Shown here piece after piece: positions 12,721 through 23,528 of a stretch of 64,000 nt of DNA. The stretch's first letter is position 1, and each line of letters opens with the position of its first letter. The stretch spans positions 246,572,925-246,636,924 of the forward strand of contig JAUPFV010000001.1 in NCBI GenBank assembly GCA_036936605.1, read 5' to 3'. The notes beneath the pieces are model-generated. The model did no database searches and had not been told where the DNA came from. It saw only the letters and a program-made list of their open reading frames with translations. Position numbers and translations under genes: made by a program. This DNA comes from Limnanthes douglasii subsp. nivea. Taxonomy: Eukaryota > Streptophyta > Magnoliopsida > Brassicales > Limnanthaceae.

Positions 12721-12728
12721 TATAAATA
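12721..12728 (+). promoter_or_regulatory. TATA box of the relic E aORF
   Basis: TATAAATA lies 90 bp upstream of the ATG at 12811 that opens the frame leading toward the PF04195-like segment. Comparable TATA-like boxes sit about 90-120 bp before the aligned aORF starts of A, B, C and F, which supports a functional origin. Confidence 0.5.
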
Positions 12729-12810
12729 GTTGGTTTCAAAGTGCTCCACTCTCTATCTTTCCATCTTATTTATTTCAGAGAGAGAAGTTTCAAAAGTGAA
12801 GATATTGTCT

Positions 12811-13137
12811 ATGTCACATCCGATTGCAACCTTTCTTAGCCCACCATACAATTTATTTGGTCGACCACCAACCATTTAGATCTACCAACCCCTGAATCAA
12901 ATTATAAAATTTCTTAATATTTCCTTCACTTGATCTTATTACAAGGTTTGGTGGAAAAATTACACAGGGCTGGTTATAAATATTTAGGATCTTCGAATCA
13001 TGGACTGCCCCATCCAGACTACCACCTCCAAAATGGGTGAAGAACACTCTGATGCTAAAGATCCGAACTTCGAAGGGATCCTTCCAAGAGCTGAGCAATA
13101 TGATATGGATTTTGGAATATGGTTTCCTCATTATATC
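12811..13137 (+). pseudogene. aORF relic of element E, 5' part
   Basis: Decayed antisense gene of an old Tat element, cut by element C after 13137. A frame open from the ATG at 13033 runs exactly to the last base of the ATATC target duplication and stays open for 22 codons beyond the other side of C at 33867. Its FGIWFPHYI segment aligns with the Trp-Gly-Ile-Pro segment of the aORFs of A and B. Frames upstream contain stops. This reading frame continuity is the best evidence for what C landed in. Confidence 0.5.
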
Positions 13138-13499
13138 TAGTGATGGTAAAATCTTGATTAAGGGTAAAAACGGGAAAAACTTTAGCTAGTGGATATTAAA
13201 TATTTTTGTAAGGGGTTGTGAGAGAAAGAGGTGTGTGCTTATATTTAATGTCTTTGGAAAATGTCCAACCACCTTAATGATGTTGGTTGTGGTATTTATA
13301 GTGTTTTTTTCTGATCCATGGGTCGGGTCATTCATATAAGCCCCCAAGCCCAAGAAATGAGTTGCTATGCACATAATTGAGTCATTGTTCCATTCAAGCT
13401 ATTGTTCATCCATTGAAGTTTATTTGATCTGTCCAAAATTCCCTTCGAATATTATCAGAATCACTGGTGATATACTTCCAGCGATATCTGAACGGATCA
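13138..13499 (-). repeat. Element C 3' LTR
   Basis: 362 bp, the left copy of the C LTR. It reads TAGTGATGGTAAAATC at its left edge and ends GGATCA. A TATTTATA box on the plus strand (13293-13300) is the reversed promoter TATA. Compared with the right LTR it lacks about 22 bp near 13324. On the coding strand the termini are TG...TA, a non-canonical pair. Confidence 0.8.
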
Positions 13500-13908
13500 T
13501 ATAGCCCCTTTAGCTTTTTTTAAAAATTATTTGGAAGAGCTAACCATGTCGATATCTGATTTGTATTCGAAGTGAATTTGAAGGGTCTATCGATCATTTC
13601 AAAGGTCACGACTTTATTATTAGTCTTTTGTTACATGTGTCAGCTTCTAGTTGGACCTAGTAGCTGTTTTCTCCTAGGGACTTGTAGCTAAACTTCCAAA
13701 ATTAAAAAGGCTATTGTTAATAAAATTTAATCAGTACTTAGCCGATTCACTCCCCTTAGGTGAAGCACACAAGTAGACTCTTTTGTTATATAAGTATATT
13801 TTTTTTACTGTTTCTATTTATAGAGTAAGAAAATTTTTAAATTTTAAATTTAGAAAGAGAAGATTAGAAATCTCATAAGTTGTCAACTCCAATATTTCCC
13901 AAGATTTT

Positions 13909-15960
13909 ATGTTCACAACAAGAACTAGCTTAATCAAAGAAGTCTAGCTCAACTTGTCTTAGTTAGACAAAGAGAATAAAGAGGCCAGAATAGCTGCCGG
14001 ACTACTGGCCTCTCCTGGTGGATTAACTATTGAAGAGGTATTATAATCGGACATGAGTTCATCTTCTCGCAAACCAACAGTAATTTCGAAGAAACTTCCT
14101 ATGCTTCATCTTTAAAAAAATATAGAATAACAAGAACCATCAGCTCAACTAAACGAAAACCATTTCCCCAGAGCTAGAGTCGTTACCACTCACAAAAATC
14201 CATCTTCTACAAGGTGGTTGATGATTTCCAGGAGGCTGATAAGCCTTTAAGGACAAAATTCTTCTACATCAGTGGTTCTTGGGAGAATGGAAAGAAGATC
14301 ACTTCCAAAGAAAATCCAAGTGACTTAACAAGATACTAGAAAAGCTCAGGTAAACATTGTACAATTACTAATAAATTTCATGTCATATGTTAATATTGAA
14401 CTTCAGATCGGACGATGATATTGAAATTCCACATCGGTTTTGTCTTTCAATGTTTTCAAATATGTTCTCAAAAAATTTGGAGGAGGGCGAACCACTTTTT
14501 CAAAGTTGAATCAGTGGCCTACCGAGAATTGGGGAACTGGGTCCCACAACTATTTCACTGCAGCTAACATGGTAAGGGCCCATCTATGGAGAACAAACTC
14601 AACCACAGAGCTCTCATGGAAACAATTCACCAGTCCTCATGAAGCTGTCAAAATTTTCAAATGGACTGAAGAAAAAGATGGTGAACTTTATTTACTAGCT
14701 AGGAATACGACTCCTAGTCATCTCGAAAAAATCAAGAAGAAGAAGAAGAAACAAGAAAGAAAGGTAGAGACTCCTCTCAAGGGATTTCCGATGTGGGTAG
14801 TTTAGGATTTCCAGGAGATATTGATGCTGCTTTATTGAGGCTGTTACAATAACAGTAGGTGAGGCTAAATGGCCACAATATTCTCCAAAAATCAAGAATA
14901 AAAAATGCCACAAGAGACGCAAAGAGGGTAGTGATAACAGGGAAAACAATAAGAAGAAATGGGCCATCAGTTCGGAGATCATACTCCAAACCAAAGTCAT
15001 TCATCTTACGCTTCCTACTGAAGTTCCTACCCAAGAAGGAGTTCACGCTGATCCTTCCTCTCTAGTTTTTTCTAATACCAACGAACCTCCTGCTGAAGGT
15101 GAAGTTAATCTGGATGATATAAGAAACTTGTACTTCAGTGAGTTTGACAAAGAAGATTTTGATCGAACCTTCCCCCAATCAACCATCATAGAAGATTTTG
15201 ATCGGACCTTCCCCAAATCAACCACCGTAGCCAATTCAGTGATTCAAGATGGTGAATATTTTGAAGTATCCAATGAACATGATACCTTGGACTAAGAAGT
15301 CTTAGGCTACATTAGGCCAATAGTTGACTTGGAAAAACAAGTCAGAGCTCTGACAAAAGACATTACTTCTCTTCAAATTGACAATCAAGGCATTAAGGAT
15401 TCCGTAGCGTCCGAACGGATAAAGGTTGAAACTTTGGTCAAAGAAAAAAAGAAACTGAGTGCTGATTTGGAACAGGCTAAGGCAGATCGAGAAAAAATAT
15501 GAACCAGCTATACCGAACTATAAACTTCCACCTCTCAGGAACTTAAAACCTTCAATGAAACACTGGCTAATGAGAAGGCTTCCAATGAAAACTCTCCAAA
15601 ACGTGAAAGGAATTACAAGATCTTCTTAAGAAAAGGGATGATGAGATCATCGGTTTGAAAGATACAAAGGCGCAAGATATGGCTTTTGCAAAGAATGAAT
15701 ATGCTGAGGGGGTGTTGAAATCCATGGAACAGAGGGAAGAATCTATTAAGTCAGATATGGTCATTTTGTTCAATGAAATGTTTCCTAAATGGTCTATTGG
15801 GAAACTATGGAGTTTTGTGCCATATACAACATGACCTTGGATGAAGTTCCCTTTCATACTTTAGCACAAAGTGACAAATATAACATGACCTCAGATGATT
15901 ATGAGTCTTATAATGAAGCTGATGAGGTTTGGTTTATAAAGCATTTTGTAATGTGGATTG
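13909..15960 (+). pseudogene. aORF relic of element C
   Basis: Antisense gene between the pol end and 3' LTR of C. The start MFTTRTSLIK at 13909 matches MFTARTTLIK of B. Exon 1 is short: it passes from the N-terminal Ser-rich part straight to FFYISGSWENGKKI (B: FLFVSGSWENGKKI), so most of the PF04195-like domain is deleted. An intron follows from GT at 14350 to about 14406. Exon 2 gives LNQWPTENWG and the long frame 14440-14805, a coiled coil at about 15330-15700, and MVILFNEMFPK near the end. Stops and frameshifts break it. A weak TATA-like box (TATTTATAG) lies about 92 bp before the ATG. The stretch from about 15960 to the insertion of A at 16220 is the gap between the convergent aORF and pol ends. 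Confidence 0.65.
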
Positions 15961-16219
15961 GATTCTTTTATGATCTTACTCGTATATTGAGTCTTCAATA
16001 CTTATGATCCACTCAAAGGTGATCCATTTGAGGGCAAAAAGTGTTTAATCACCTTTAATCTGTCAGGTGTTTAATGAGTCTTTAATACCTCCGGTCCACT
16101 CAAAATAACAATTTCTTAAAAAAAAACAAAAATAGTATATTGATTGAAATCTAGACACCTCATTAAAACCTCCCCGTTCCACCAGGGTAGGAAAGAGTAT
16201 GCCCCCAAATATTTACATT

Positions 16220-16627
16220 TGATGAGTCCGAATTCTGACTACTCACCGGACAGGGACAGATCAGACCTAGCCCTCCGGACCGGACAGACCACTTCGAACA
16301 CTTAGCTAATGGGACTGTTCGAACTATGACAAAAGTACTAAAAAACCTAAACACTTCTTGACTAAGCATCTTGCTCTCATACTTAGAGCTCATGGGTCTT
16401 TAAGCATGACCCGGGTCCATTGAACATGACCCGAAAGCCCATAAGGGCCCAAATGAAAGGGTATAAATACCCAACCACCTGCATTAAATGTGGGTAATGA
16501 AAATTAAATAAAACCAGGCTGCTTAATTCTCCCTCTAGACTCTACTCTAAATATTAAACACCCTCATACTTCCACAAAACACCAAACAAATTACGAGCCT
16601 ACCCTCAGGCGATAATTATCCTCACCA
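16220..16627 (+). repeat. Element A 5' LTR
   Basis: 408 bp, TGATGAGTCC...CTCACCA. A promoter TATA (TATAAATA, 16462-16469) lies in the motif GGGTATAAATACCC. The sequence is homologous to the LTR of B and to the solo LTR at 2350. It is rich in CCGGAC/TCCGGA motifs near its 5' end. Confidence 0.93.
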
Positions 16628-16629
16628 AA

Positions 16630-16646
16630 TTGACGACCACAGTGGG
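16630..16646 (+). promoter_or_regulatory. Primer-binding site of element A
   Basis: TTGACGACCACAGTGGG starts two bases after the LTR. It matches TTGGCGACCACAGTGGG of element B except for one G to A change. The TGGCGACCAC core fits the 3' end of a plant tRNA-Arg with a GACCAC acceptor stem; that assignment is from memory and is an inference. Confidence 0.6.
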
Positions 16647-16699
16647 AGGAGAAGGTGCCTGAATCAAGCATTCAAAACCAGCAAGAAAATTCAGTCCGA

Positions 16700-18320
16700 A
16701 TGAATCCATACGCCCCAGAATTACCACCAGCTCTGCTCGAAGTGCTGGGTGAAAACGATGAATACACTATCGAACAGCGCGATAGGCTGAAGGGTGAAAT
16801 AGAAGCTCTGAGAGCAGAAAAGGCTAAGATGGGCCTAAAAGAAAAGTCCAAAGCATCAGTTACTCATCACACCGATAACCCCAGAGAGCATGAGCCTTCA
16901 AAGACTCATGTGAGTACCATAAAGACTCATGCCAGCTCCAAAAAGTCTCACCGGTCTAAACCAGTAGAGAGTTCTGACTCAAGCTCAGAATCTTCTGATA
17001 GCTCTTCGGATGATGAGGGAGTTGAAGAATCCTTATCCTCTAGCAGCGATGAGGGTCGAACTAAAAAAAAGCAAAAGCAGATCAAAAAATATTCAAGAAA
17101 AAGGGATAGGCATGGAAAGATGAAGAAGAATATCGACAAAGGGTCATCTCACAGCCGGAGGCATGTAGACTGGATGCTGATGGATCCTTTCGCTTTCCAC
17201 GATGAGCCAGGTATCTTTGCAACTCCTAATGAGGATACTGTGTTCAGTCGTGGCAGAAATTGGAGGTAATCTCCATTATCTTCCAAAATTCTGTCCGGCA
17301 ACCTCCCTAAGAGGTTTGACAGCACCAAAATGGAAAAGTACGATAGCAGTACTGATCCGGACAACCATTTGGAACAATTTAAGAACTTCATGATGAACTT
17401 TGACGACGATGATAAGCTACTTTGCAGAGCATTCTCCTAATCATTTATGGGGAGTGCTCTAAAATGGTATAACAGCCTACCACAGGGTTGTATCAAGAAT
17501 TTCGATACTTTTTGGGTGGCCTTTCGAAGGCAGTTCGTAGGGAGTAAAGAGCTAAAGGGCAATGAAGACACAATAATCCATTGTGCCCAGGAACCAAATG
17601 AGTCCTTAAAATAATATATAAGTCGTTTTGTGAACACCAAGAATGGGTTGGCTGATTGCTTTGAACAAGTGGCAATGAATATTTGGCTGATTCAGTGACC
17701 AGAAAGAAAGCCATAACCTGGGGAGGGTTGCTGAATCATGGTTGGAAAACATATTAACGTTGATGAAACGAAGAAAACCAGGGTGCACAAGCAAGTGAGG
17801 TCTACCCCGGTGGCACCAAATCTCAATCAGAATCAGTCCGGGAACAAGGCAAAAGAGACCGGACAGGGGCATGGTAGGGCTAAAGCTCAGTCTCAGCCAG
17901 CTGCTCCTGCTCAGAGTCAGCAATCCAGAAACAAGAGAGGTCCTTGGGTTCAGCCAGAATGGTTCGTAGAATTGAAAGAAAGTGTGGCCACCATTTATGA
18001 TAAAACAAAGGAAGAAGTGCACTATAGGAGGCCGGCCACACTGCAATCTCCTAGAGAGCATCACAATAACTCTTTCTGCCAATATTACAATGATATTTGC
18101 CATACCACTGATGATTGTATAGCATTGAAACAAGAAGTTCAAAACTTGATTGAGAGGGGAAAGCTGGGGGCTTATGTCAAAAGAAGAGGAGGTAACAGGC
18201 CTCAAAATACTCACCGGGTTGGTCCTAGTAATGCTGCTCCGGAGGGAGCCATGATTATAATTGAGAGGTTTGATGTGGAATCTGAGTACTTGGATCCTGA
18301 TCCAACTCGAAACAGAGTGG
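16700..18320 (+). pseudogene. Gag of element A (broken)
   Basis: Structural capsid/nucleocapsid protein. The first ATG is at 16700; an upstream frame opens only with GTG. The N-terminal part holds a Glu/Arg-rich helix (EQRDRLKGEIEALRAEKAK), a Ser-rich acidic tract and a Lys/Arg basic tract. The capsid core then reads DPDNHLEQFKNFMM to GSALKWYN. The nucleic-acid-binding knuckle near 18075-18120 is CX2YX4CX4C, where B has CX2HX4HX4C, so two ligands have changed. Stops at 17267, 17438 and 17611 and a small deletion near 17675 break the frame relative to B. The frame at 17738 then runs on uninterrupted into protease. Confidence 0.85.
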
Positions 18321-19015
18321 GTGCAATTGAGGAATGTTCTAGGACGGTCTCCGGACTCATTAAGTTTTTTGAGTCACTTACAATTTTTGGAGGGGATACT
18401 ATGACAGCTCCTACTGCTTCTTCGAGGAAGAGGCACGTTCATACTTTAGCCACCCAGCTAGAAGGAGGCATGACTTCCTATCAGTCACAAAATCCATTCC
18501 CCTTCATTGTTTTTGATGAAGATGATTTAAGAGATATAGCTGGCCCTCATGAGGATGCTGTTGTCATAGGAGCATCTATTAGGGGCAATGATATAAGACG
18601 GATTCTGGTGGATACTGGAAGCTTAGCCAATATCTTTTTCTTAACTACATACAAGAGAATGAAAAATCCAGCTGTAATTCGGAGTTCAGACAGATCAATT
18701 GTGGGCTTTACTGGCAGCTCAGCAGATGTGATCGGAGAGTTCAAAGAGGAAGTTCTATTGGGCAAGGGCCCTTTCAAGAAAATGGTCAGGATACTTTTTA
18801 TCGTGGTGGATTGTCCCACTTGCTATAATGCTATTATAGGGAGGTCTTGGCTCTCTAGGATGCATGTAGTGACTTCGACAGTCCACCAATGCTTGAAATA
18901 TGCTGTTCAGGGACAGGTGGGAGTTGTCCGGAGCAGTCAAAAGGTTGCAAGAGAATGTTATGCTACAGCCCTGGCTCCTCGGACGTTGGGGGCAGTTCGT
19001 ATTAACGAGCAATAG
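18321..19015 (+). pseudogene. Aspartic protease domain of element A
   Basis: Retropepsin that would process the polyprotein. It continues in frame from gag with no stop at the junction (B has CGA to TGA there). It shows DEDDLRDIAGPHEDAVVIGA, then RILVDTGSLANIFF with the catalytic DTGS, FTGSSADVIGEF, and NAIIGRSWL, the usual G-R/L-x-x-L flap-end motif. The frame stops at TAG 19013-19015, and the same frame resumes as RT after the stop. This stop position is conserved in B and C, so it may be a functional readthrough site rather than damage. Confidence 0.85.
19013..19015 (+). promoter_or_regulatory. Candidate leaky stop codon between PR and RT
   Basis: CAA TAG CAA TTT at 19010-19021 closely resembles the tobamovirus type of readthrough context (CAA UAG CAA UUA). 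The same frame is open upstream (protease) and downstream (RT). Elements B (54997-54999) and C (31146-31148) have TAG at the aligned codon. Confidence 0.5.
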
Positions 19016-21277
19016 CAATTTGAGGGGCTTTCTGGGGGTGAGGGTGAAATTGATGACCCCAGAGAGGCCCCTAGAGTGTTAATACCAGTCGAAGAGGTGG
19101 AGACACATCGTCTAGAAGAAGGAAAAAATGTCAAGATAGGGTATAAAATGCCACCCGGTCTGAAAGGCGAAATGTTAAAGTTTTTGAAGAACCATCAGCA
19201 CGTTTTTGCTTGGTGCAATGCTGATTTTACAGGGGTACCAGAAGATGCGATATCACATCACTTATCCGTTCGGAAAGACATAGCACCAGTGGTTCAAAAG
19301 AGAAGGGATTTTTCCAAGGAAAAGGCTGATGTTATTGTGCAAGAGGTTGACAGGCTCACAAAGATGGGGCATATTAAGGAGTCTCAATATCCTTTGTGGA
19401 CTGCCAATCCGGTCCTGGTGAAAAAGAAAAATGGCAAGTGGCGCATGTGCATTGACTTCACAGATCTCAATAAAGCTTGCCCAAAAGATTTGTATCCAGT
19501 CCCCCGGATTGATCAGTTAGTAGACTCCACCTCTGGGAACAAGCTGCTATCCTTTATGGATGCCTTCTTTGGATACAATCGGATTCAAGTAGATCTGAAA
19601 GATCAAGAGCATACCACATTTGTCACTGACAGAGGTCTTCATTACTATAAGGTAATATCGTTTGGGTTGAAAAATGCTGGGGCTACTTATCAGAGATTAG
19701 TAAACAAAGCCTTTGCTGATCAGATTGGGAGAAATATGGAAGTATACATTGATGACATGATGGTGAAGAGTGTGGATGAGAAATTGCATTTGGATGATCT
19801 CCAAGAAACTTTTGCCAACTTGGTAAAAGTGAATTTGAAATTAAACCCAGAGAAATGTGTGTTCGGAGTGCAGTCCGGGAAGTTTCTAGGCTATATTATA
19901 AGTGAGCATGGGGTACAACCCGATCCGGACCAGCTTAATGATCTATTCCAAATGGAGCCTCCTCAAAATATTAAGGAAGTACAGCGACTAACGGGGAGAT
20001 TAACTGCTTTAAACAGATTTATCTCAAGGTCTTCGGACAGGTGCGCCCCGTTCTTTCAAACCCTGAAGGGTGCAAAGGGATTCGATTGGACCCCACAGTA
20101 TGATGAGGCTTTTAACGAGATAAAGAAGCACCTGTCCTCCCCCAAAACTTTGTTTAAACCGATCGATGGGGAGACACTCTTCGCATATTTGGCAGTTTCA
20201 AGTTGTGCCATCAGTGCTGTGTTAGTAAGAGAAGTGGATAGTTATCCCCATCCAGTGTATTACATTAGCAAAATTTTGATAGATGCAGAAAGGCGTTACT
20301 TGAAACTCGAGAAGTTAGCATTAGCCCTGGTAATAACTGCAAGAAAAATGAGGCCTTATTTCCAGGCTCATCCTATCATCGTCCAGACTTCTTTTCCTTT
20401 GAAGAACGTCCTCCAAAAGGCAGACATTTCAAGCAGGATGACTAAATGGTCAGTAGAGCTAGGGGATTTCGACATAGATTTTGCTCCTCGAACAGCAGTT
20501 AAGGCCCAAGCTGTGGCTGATTTTTTGGTTGAATTTCACTCCGACAGAGATTCGGAGCAGGCTACTGACATAAAAGATAAAAAGGTATGAGTCGTCCGAA
20601 CAGATGGTGGATCTAGCACAATGGGATGTGGTGCAATAGTATGTTTGACTTCTCCGTATGGTGACAAGATGTACCAGGATATATTTTTTGCTTTCAGGGC
20701 TTCCAATAATGAGTCTGAGTACGAAGCGGCTATAACTGGATTAAAGTTAGCCTACATTTGTGGGGCTAAGAGGGTTAAGCTACTGAGTGACTCTCGGCTT
20801 CTTATTCACCATGCTCAAGGTCAATCTGAGGCTAAAAAGGAGCAGCTTGTGAGATATTTACTCCTTCTTAAAAATGAAGCACTCAAGTTTAAAAGTATTA
20901 TTTATGAGCATATACCCAAACACAGAAAATAAGCTAGCAGACTCATTGGCAACCATAGCATACACAGAGTCATATCCATGGATCCATGTGCTCGAAAGCC
21001 CCTCCATTCAACTTAATATGGGTGAAGGAGAGGAAATTTTTGAAGTACAGGTGAAACAACCTCAAGACTGGAGGTTTCCTCTCCTGCAATACCTCTCCGA
21101 TGGTATCGTGCCTCCGGATAAATCACTAGCCAGAACATTGAAACACAAGGCTCGTGGTTTCATCATATTGAGAGACGTTTTGTATAAAAAGTCTTATAGT
21201 AAACCTCTCCTGCGCTGTTTGGGGGATGAAGAGTCTCAAGTAGTCCTCTCCGAATTGCATGATGGTACGGGATCAGC
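19016..21277 (+). pseudogene. Reverse transcriptase and dual RNase H of element A, broken
   Basis: Pol after the TAG. The RT is open to 20590 and shows NPVLVKKKNGKWRMCIDFTD, SFMDAF (first catalytic Asp), FGLKNAGATYQR and VYIDDMMVK (catalytic YIDD). A first gypsy-type RNase H follows (FDWTPQYDEAF to ADFLVEF). A TGG to TGA stop sits at 20588. A second RNase H starts with VVRTDGGSS, with NNESEYEAAI and LLSDS, and ends with LADSLATIA. A frameshift lies near 20905-20930. Dual RNase H is a published signature of the Tat lineage. The frame is cut at 21278 by element H, just before the integrase zinc finger. Confidence 0.9.
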
Positions 21278-21515
21278 TGATGCAGACAGTCCGGTGAATT
21301 GACAGTTTGGGCATTCGGGCTCATCTATCCTCTTTTTTCGCAATTTTAATACTTTAGGTTAATTTTATAATTTTCATATTTTTTTTAGTTTTAGGGTTTC
21401 GCTTGAACCCTTATATAAACATATCTTCTATTCATTGTTCTGGGGATTTTTTTTTATTAATAAAAAAATTAGGGTTTTATCCCTTATGGCTTCTATTGCG
21501 TTTCACTCTCCATCA
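21278..21515 (+). repeat. Element H 5' LTR (internally deleted)
   Basis: 238 bp, TGATGCAGACAG...CTCTCCATCA. It contains TATATAAAC near 21412. Relative to the right LTR it lacks the segment between ACAGTTTGG and GCATTCGGGC. Confidence 0.92.
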
Positions 21516-21546
21516 TAGTGGTATCAGACACAGGCAGTCTTGCGCG

Positions 21547-22110
21547 ATGGTACGAGGAAGAACCAGCGGTCGCGGTGGTGCTAGAGTGACTAGAGATACA
21601 AGTGATGTAGATGATCGTGAAGTTGCTGACCTACGCCGTCAGGTAGCCGATCTTACCCGTCAGATGGCTGATCTAAACGCCAGGCAACAAGGCACAAAGG
21701 TTGAGGGTATGGATAACCCTTTTGGGGAGGGGATCGACCAGAATACTTCTCACACCCGCCGCTGGGAGCTTGGATTCAAGATAGACATCCCGGACTTTGA
21801 TAGCAGCCTTAAGGCAGAGGCACTTATCGATTGGTTATCCCAGATTGAAAAAGTCCTGGACTTCAAGGAAGTTCATGAGGAGATAAGGGTCGCATTAGTC
21901 ACCATTCACCTACGCGGTAGGGCACAGGCTTGGTGGCAGTAGGTGAAGAAGAACCGCGCGCGTGAAGGCAAGGATAAAGTCCGCAGCTGGGAGAAATTCA
22001 AAAGAAAAACCCGCAAGGCTTTCCTTCCTTAAAACTTCGAGCGGGAACTCTACCAGCGACTCCAGCATCTTCGTCAGTGATTCCTTATGCAGACGACTCT
22101 TCTGATGGGG
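21547..22110 (+). pseudogene. Gag of element H (broken)
   Basis: Starts at ATG 21547 with MVRGRTSGRGGARV, followed by a heptad-like RRQVADLTRQMADLNARQ coiled coil. A capsid N-terminal segment follows: FKIDIPDFD, ALIDWLSQIEKVLDF, RVALVTIHLRGRAQAWW. This order is typical of chromovirus gag (FKIDIP.F...DWL...WW). TAG follows Trp-Trp-Gln at 21940, and more stops occur near 22030 and 22077. No zinc knuckle is seen before the right LTR, so gag is also truncated. It would have packaged its RNA only with help from an autonomous relative. Confidence 0.85.
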
Positions 22111-22156
22111 AGACCGGTTATGATTCGAGGACGAATCTTCTCTTCCCCGGCGGGAA

Positions 22157-22496
22157 TGATGCAGACGGTCCGGTGAATTGACAGTTTGGAGCTCCGGTGT
22201 CAGATTTTGACCCACAGCACCTTGTTTCGAAGGAAACGACGTCATGAACGCAAGTCACGAGCTTTGCTCGTGAGCTCTGGGCTTTTTTGGGCATTCGGGC
22301 TCATCTATCCTCTTTTTTCGCAATTTTAATACTTTAGGTTATTTTTGTAATTTTCATATTTTTTTTTAGTTTTAGGGTTTCGCTTGAACCCTTATATAAA
22401 CCTATCTTCTATTCATTGTTCTGGGAATTGTTTTTGATTAATAAAAAAATTAGGGTTTTATCTCTTATGGATTCTACTGCGTTTCACTCTCCATCA
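22157..22496 (+). repeat. Element H 3' LTR (full length)
   Basis: 340 bp, TGATGCAGACGG...CTCTCCATCA, with TATATAAAC near 22393. It is preceded by ATTCGAGGACGAAT...GGCGGGAA, which resembles the short polypurine tract region of chromoviruses. Confidence 0.92.
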
Positions 22497-23528
22497 TCAG
22501 CCCATTGTGGATTCAGGGCTTTAACAAGAAGAGTTTTACTGGCCGGTTACTATTGGCCATCTATCATGAAAGATGCTAAGGAAATGGTAAGAAGGTGTGA
22601 CCCATGCCAGAGGTACAACAATGAAATTCATGTCCCATCCATTCCTTTAGAGTCAATTTCTGAGCCTATATCTTTTGCTCGATGGTGGTTGGATTTAGTA
22701 GGGCCTCTCCCTATGGCATCTGGAGGGCGCAAAACTATAAGTGTTGCTATAGATTACTTTTCGAAGTGGATTGAAGCAACCCCTTTAGCAGGAACAACGT
22801 CAAAAGCTGTCATAAAATTCATTCTATCCAACATCTGTTGCAGATTTGGTGTCCCACGAAAGATAACAACAGACAATGGGCCACAGTTCGACAATAAGGA
22901 AATGGAGAGCTTCTGTGTCTCAAGGGGTATACAACATTGTTTCTCTTCACCTTTCCACCCACAAGCAAATGGGCAACTTGAAGTGGCTAACAGAACTATA
23001 CTGTCCGGTTTGAAGAAGAATTTGGAAGGGGCTGCTGGGAAGTGGCCTAGCTATTTACAAGAGGTCTTGTGGGCCTACCGGACAACACCTGGGGCTGCAA
23101 CACAAGAGTCACCCTTTGCTTTGGTCTATGGGATGGATGCAGTAGCTCCCATAGAAGCAACTCTCCCATCGTTTCGTGTTGACAACTTCTCCGAATGTGC
23201 TAACGAGGTGGCAATCAGAGGTCAGCTCGACCTGGTAGAAGAAAGATGAGTTAAAGCTCACCTTAGAGTTGCACACTATCAGGGTTTGATGAGAAGCATA
23301 TTTGCTTCCAGAGTTAAAAGAAGAGATTTCCAACCGGGGGACAAGGTATTAAGGAAAGTCTTCTTACATACTAAAGAAAAGCTGTTCGGCAAATTGGCTC
23401 CAACTTGGGAAGGAACTTATATGGTTGTTGAAAGGCTTAAACCTGGAACATATTGGCTAGAAGACAAGGATGGAAGAGTTCTGACCCACCCTTGGAATAT
23501 CTAACATCTCCGGATTTACTTGGAGTAG
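22497..23528 (+). pseudogene. Integrase of element A (broken)
   Basis: Continues pol after element H. The His-Cys zinc finger is followed by GYYWPSI and CDPCQR. The core has WLDLVGPLPMASGG (first Asp), TTDNGPQFDN (second Asp) and ANGQLEVANR (catalytic Glu). The C-terminal part has WAYRTTPGAATQ and ends with GKLAPTWEG...KPGTYWLEDKDGR and LTHPWNI. An in-frame TGA at 23247 and TAA at 23502 interrupt it. The natural stop is TAG 23526-23528. It catalyses insertion of the cDNA in intact relatives. Confidence 0.9.

Larger units (their letters stand above)
21278..22496 (+). mobile_element. Gag-only mini LTR element H (TR-GAG type)
   Basis: 1,219 bp with LTRs at 21278-21515 and 22157-22496 and a perfect TSD TCAGC at 21273-21277 and 22497-22501. 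It has a TGGTATCAGA primer site (21519-21528, initiator Met tRNA type) and a gag frame, but no protease, RT or integrase, so it depends on proteins from another element. It splits the integrase of A. The left LTR has lost about 102 bp after ACAGTTTGG. Its gag is chromovirus-like and unrelated to the gag of A. Confidence 0.93.
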
